Below are positions 4,816 to 6,779 of a DNA stretch of 6,779 nt, piece after piece. The notes beneath the pieces are model-generated. The model saw only the letters and a list, made by a program, of their open reading frames with translations, had not been told where the DNA came from and ran no database searches. The DNA is from Micromonosporaceae bacterium (GTDB taxonomy: Bacteria; Actinomycetota; Actinomycetes; Mycobacteriales; Micromonosporaceae). Positions within the stretch are counted from its first letter, which is position 1; each line of letters starts with the position of its first letter. Both the position numbers and the translations under genes were made by a program. The stretch is from NCBI GenBank assembly GCA_019690055.1, contig JADGGF010000244.1, positions 1 to 6,779 on the forward strand, in the 5' to 3' direction.

Positions 4816-5847
4816 GTGACCCGCCGTCGTACTCTTCGGTCCAAAGACGGCATGGTTACCGCCGACATCGGTGTCGGTTCGGTGGCGGCCGGCCGCCCCC
4901 TCGACACAGTGCCGTCGCCGGACCAGACATCTACGACGCGACGTACTCAGCTCCGGCGGGGGCCCCTTCGGAGGGGCGCCCGCCGGACGGCGCTCGTGGG
5001 CTGGCTGTTCGTCACGCCCGCCTTGCTGATGTACGCGGTCTTCGTCCTCCAGCCACTGGGTTTGACCATCCAGTACTCCCTGTACCGCTGGAACGGTGTC
5101 GGCCCGGCGACCTGGGTCGGCCTGTCCAACTACGTCACGGTGCTGCGCGACCCCGACCTGCTCGGCACGATCATCAACTCGTTCCAGCTGGTCCTGTTCT
5201 TCAGCGTGATTCCGGTGTCACTCGGGCTCGTCACCGCCTCGGTGATCCACCGCGTGGCGTCCGGCCGCTTCGGTACGGTCACCCGGACCGTGCTGTTCCT
5301 CCCCCAGGTCATCCCGCTCGTCGCCGCCGGCATCATCTGGGGTTGGTTGTTGTCGCTACCGGGTTTGATCAACCAGGCCCTCACCGCGGTCGGCCTCGGC
5401 GGCGTCACCCGGGCCTGGCTCGGCGACTTCGACACCGCGCTGCCGGCCGTCGGCCTGATCGGGATCTGGGTCCTGCTCGGCTTCTGCACCGTGCTGCTGC
5501 TCGCCGGCATGACGAAGATCGACCCCGCGCTGTACGAGTCGGCGAGGATCGATGGTGCCGGCTGGTGGCGCGAGTTCGTCTCGATCACGCTGCCGAGCCT
5601 GCGTTATGAGATCGGCGTCTGTTTGACCGTGACCATCGTGGCCGCGCTCGCCGCGTTCGACATCGTCTACGTCTCCACCGGTGGGGGGCCGGGGAACTCG
5701 ACCGCGGTACCGGGCATCCAGATCTACATCCTGGCATTCCTCGAGCGGCAGGTCGGGCTCGCTTCCGCGCTCGCGGTCCTGCTCATGATCCTGGTTCTGG
5801 TCATCATCCTTCCCATCCAGCGTCTGAGCCGGGAGGAGCGCCGATGA
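4816..5847 (+). CDS. MalF-type (CUT1) ABC sugar permease
   Basis: A 343-residue inner-membrane permease subunit with a GTG start, supported by GGGAG at 4804-4808, 7 bases upstream and inside the end of the preceding gene. Hydrophobic segments lie at about 59-83, 119-144, 154-181, 209-231, 266-287 and 314-334, the usual six spans. The cytoplasmic EAA loop that docks onto the ATPase is at 241-260 (ESARIDGAGWWREF followed by VSITLP), and TGGGPGNST (288-296) is a common MalF-family loop. The first 57 residues are an unusually long arginine-rich cytoplasmic tail containing LRRGPLRRGARR; many relatives have only 15-30 residues before the first span. An ATG at 4852 is a possible later start but has no good ribosome site. 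A strong hairpin lies inside the tail-coding part (4952-4987). The gene overlaps the next by 4 bases. It should pair with the MalG-type subunit to form the channel. Confidence 0.93.
   Translation: MTRRRTLRSKDGMVTADIGVGSVAAGRPLDTVPSPDQTSTTRRTQLRRGPLRRGARRTALVGWLFVTPALLMYAVFVLQPLGLTIQYSLYRWNGVGPATWVGLSNYVTVLRDPDLLGTIINSFQLVLFFSVIPVSLGLVTASVIHRVASGRFGTVTRTVLFLPQVIPLVAAGIIWGWLLSLPGLINQALTAVGLGGVTRAWLGDFDTALPAVGLIGIWVLLGFCTVLLLAGMTKIDPALYESARIDGAGWWREFVSITLPSLRYEIGVCLTVTIVAALAAFDIVYVSTGGGPGNSTAVPGIQIYILAFLERQVGLASALAVLLMILVLVIILPIQRLSREERR
4952..4987 (+). repeat. stable 36-base hairpin within the start of the permease gene
   Basis: TCCGGCGGG (4952-4960) pairs perfectly with CCCGCCGGA (4979-4987). 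After a single G opposite G mismatch, GCCCCT (4962-4967) pairs with AGGGGC (4972-4977) around the loop TCGG. This gives 15 base pairs and one mismatch, nearly all G-C. It is inside coding sequence (residues about 46-57), 140 bases after the binding-protein stop. I infer a role in lowering permease expression or protecting the upstream message from 3' decay. Confidence 0.6.
5831..5838 (+). promoter_or_regulatory. strong ribosome-binding site of the MalG-type gene
   Basis: GGGAGGAG lies 5 bases before the ATG, inside the end of the upstream permease gene. Together with the ATGA overlap (5844-5847) it indicates translational coupling, giving similar amounts of the two permease subunits. Confidence 0.7.
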
Positions 5848-6668
5848 GGATCTCGCGGGCAGAGATCTACGCCGGTCGGGCGCTGCTGCTGGGCCTGATG
5901 GCGATCACGATCCTGCCCTTCGTCAGCATTTTCATGACCGCGCTGCACCCCTCGGGCACGCTACCGCGCGGGCTCGAGTGGCCGGACGACCCGCAGTGGG
6001 GGAACTTCGTCGAAGCCTTCGAGGTGGCGAACATGGCCGCACTGTTGCGGTCCAGCACGTTCATCGTCCTCGCGGTCGTTCCCGTGGCCCTGGTCATGGC
6101 GACCATGGCCGGCTTCGCGATCGGCCTGCTCCGGATTCCCGGCGCGCGGGCGCTGCTTTTGCTGTTTGTCTTCGGGCTGACGTTGCCGTTCGAGGGGATC
6201 ATCACGCCGCTCTACTTCCTGGAGCGGGAAATGGGCCTGCTCGACACCCGGTTCGCGATCGTCCTGCCGCTGATCGCGTTGTTCATGCCGTTCGGGGTGT
6301 TCTGGATGCGCGCCCACTTCGCCAACATGCCCAGTGACGTCACCGAGGCGGCGCGGGTCGACGGCGCGAACACCTGGGCGCTGTTCTGGCGGATCCATGT
6401 TCCCCTCGCCCGGCCGGCGATCGCCTCGCTCGGCGTGCTCATGGCGGTGTGGAGCTGGAACCAGTTCCTGCTCGCCCTGGTCCTGGTCGAGGACCCGACG
6501 CAGCGCACGATGGCCGGCGCACTCGGCGCATTCCAGGGCCACTACGCCACGGACATCCCGCTGCTCTGCGCGGGCACCATCCTCATCCTGCTGCCAACTC
6601 TCGTGGTCTATGTGGTGTTCCAGCGCCACATCATCGCCGCCCTCCTGCAGGGCTCGGTCAAGGGCTAG
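5844..6668 (+). CDS. MalG-type (CUT1) ABC sugar permease
   Basis: A 274-residue inner-membrane permease subunit of typical MalG-family length. Hydrophobic spans are at about 10-33, 70-96, 101-125, 136-157, 190-213 and 239-260. The ATPase-docking EAA motif is EAARVDGANTWALFWRI (168-184) followed by HVPLARP, and the C-terminus GSVKG matches the family's usual end. The segment after the first span (TALHPSGTLPRGLEWPDDP, then QWGNFVEAF) is the normal MalG extracellular loop. The start overlaps the previous stop as ATGA, behind GGGAGGAG. It should form a heterodimer with the 4816-5847 product. No ATPase follows before the hairpin array, so the energising subunit is expected to be encoded elsewhere, as with the shared MsiK of Streptomyces. 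Confidence 0.95.
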   Translation: MRISRAEIYAGRALLLGLMAITILPFVSIFMTALHPSGTLPRGLEWPDDPQWGNFVEAFEVANMAALLRSSTFIVLAVVPVALVMATMAGFAIGLLRIPGARALLLLFVFGLTLPFEGIITPLYFLEREMGLLDTRFAIVLPLIALFMPFGVFWMRAHFANMPSDVTEAARVDGANTWALFWRIHVPLARPAIASLGVLMAVWSWNQFLLALVLVEDPTQRTMAGALGAFQGHYATDIPLLCAGTILILLPTLVVYVVFQRHIIAALLQGSVKG

Positions 6669-6680
6669 GGGCCCGGTGCT

Positions 6681-6716
6681 CGGAGGTGGGTGGTCGCCGC
6701 AGGCAGCGGCGCTCCG
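6681..6716 (+). terminator. bulged hairpin just after the operon
   Basis: CGCCGC (6695-6700) pairs with GCGGCG (6706-6711) around AGGCA. An outer stem, CGGAG (6681-6685) with CTCCG (6712-6716), closes it after a one-sided 9-base bulge. The structure begins 12 bases after the last stop codon. There is no U tract, so it may stabilise the 3' end or act with the following hairpins. Confidence 0.4.
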
Positions 6717-6738
6717 TGGTGGTGTCGGCTGGTGGATG

Positions 6739-6779
6739 TGGGGCGGGGGCCCCGCCCCAACCCCCCCGCCCGGGGGGTT
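6739..6779 (+). terminator. two adjacent strong hairpins, probable operon terminator
   Basis: TGGGGCGGG (6739-6747) pairs with CCCGCCCCA (6751-6759) across GGC. Directly after, AACCCCCC (6759-6766) pairs with GGGGGGTT (6772-6779) around CGCCC, ending exactly at the window edge. The two stems share one base and so compete there or stack end to end. Back-to-back GC-rich stems without a long U tract are common at actinobacterial gene ends. They could act from either strand. The sequence beyond is not visible. Confidence 0.6.

Overview
The window looks like chromosomal DNA from a high-GC actinobacterium. Codons almost always end in G or C, one gene starts with GTG, genes are tightly coupled, and the lipoprotein, LacI and CUT1 permease proteins read like actinobacterial ones. 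I cannot name a genus. I see no tRNA, rRNA, CRISPR array, transposase or phage gene, and base composition does not shift clearly.

Layout: (1) Positions 1-530, minus strand: the N-terminal part of an NMT1/SsuA-type substrate-binding lipoprotein that runs off the left edge. (2) 531-1022: about 490 bases without a convincing gene, holding a candidate promoter for that lipoprotein and several palindromes. (3) 1023-2003, minus: a short cytoplasmic five-bladed propeller glycosidase with GH32/GH68 (clan GH-J) type catalytic motifs. (4) 2059-3087, minus: a LacI-family repressor. (5) 3088-3465: a divergent control region with a candidate promoter, two overlapping operator-like palindromes, hairpins and direct repeats. 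(6) 3466-6668, plus: a three-gene sugar ABC importer, made of a family-1 solute-binding lipoprotein, a MalF-type permease and a MalG-type permease, with a 3-base gap and then a 4-base overlap. (7) 6669-6779: a run of three strong hairpins that probably ends the operon.

How the parts fit: genes 3 to 6 form a self-contained carbohydrate uptake and hydrolysis locus. The binding lipoprotein captures a sugar, probably an oligosaccharide, and the two permeases import it. The glycosidase has no export signal and would cleave it inside the cell. No transport ATPase is encoded, so the importer presumably borrows a shared MsiK-like ATPase from elsewhere. The same LacI-type operator motif appears twice at the importer promoter and once just upstream of the glycosidase start, so the LacI protein between them probably represses both arms. 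The glycosidase motifs suggest a fructose-containing substrate, but this is inference. The locus type is familiar. The less ordinary points are the operator layout, the apparently leaderless glycosidase, the propeller-only enzyme, and a very stable hairpin inside the start of the first permease gene.
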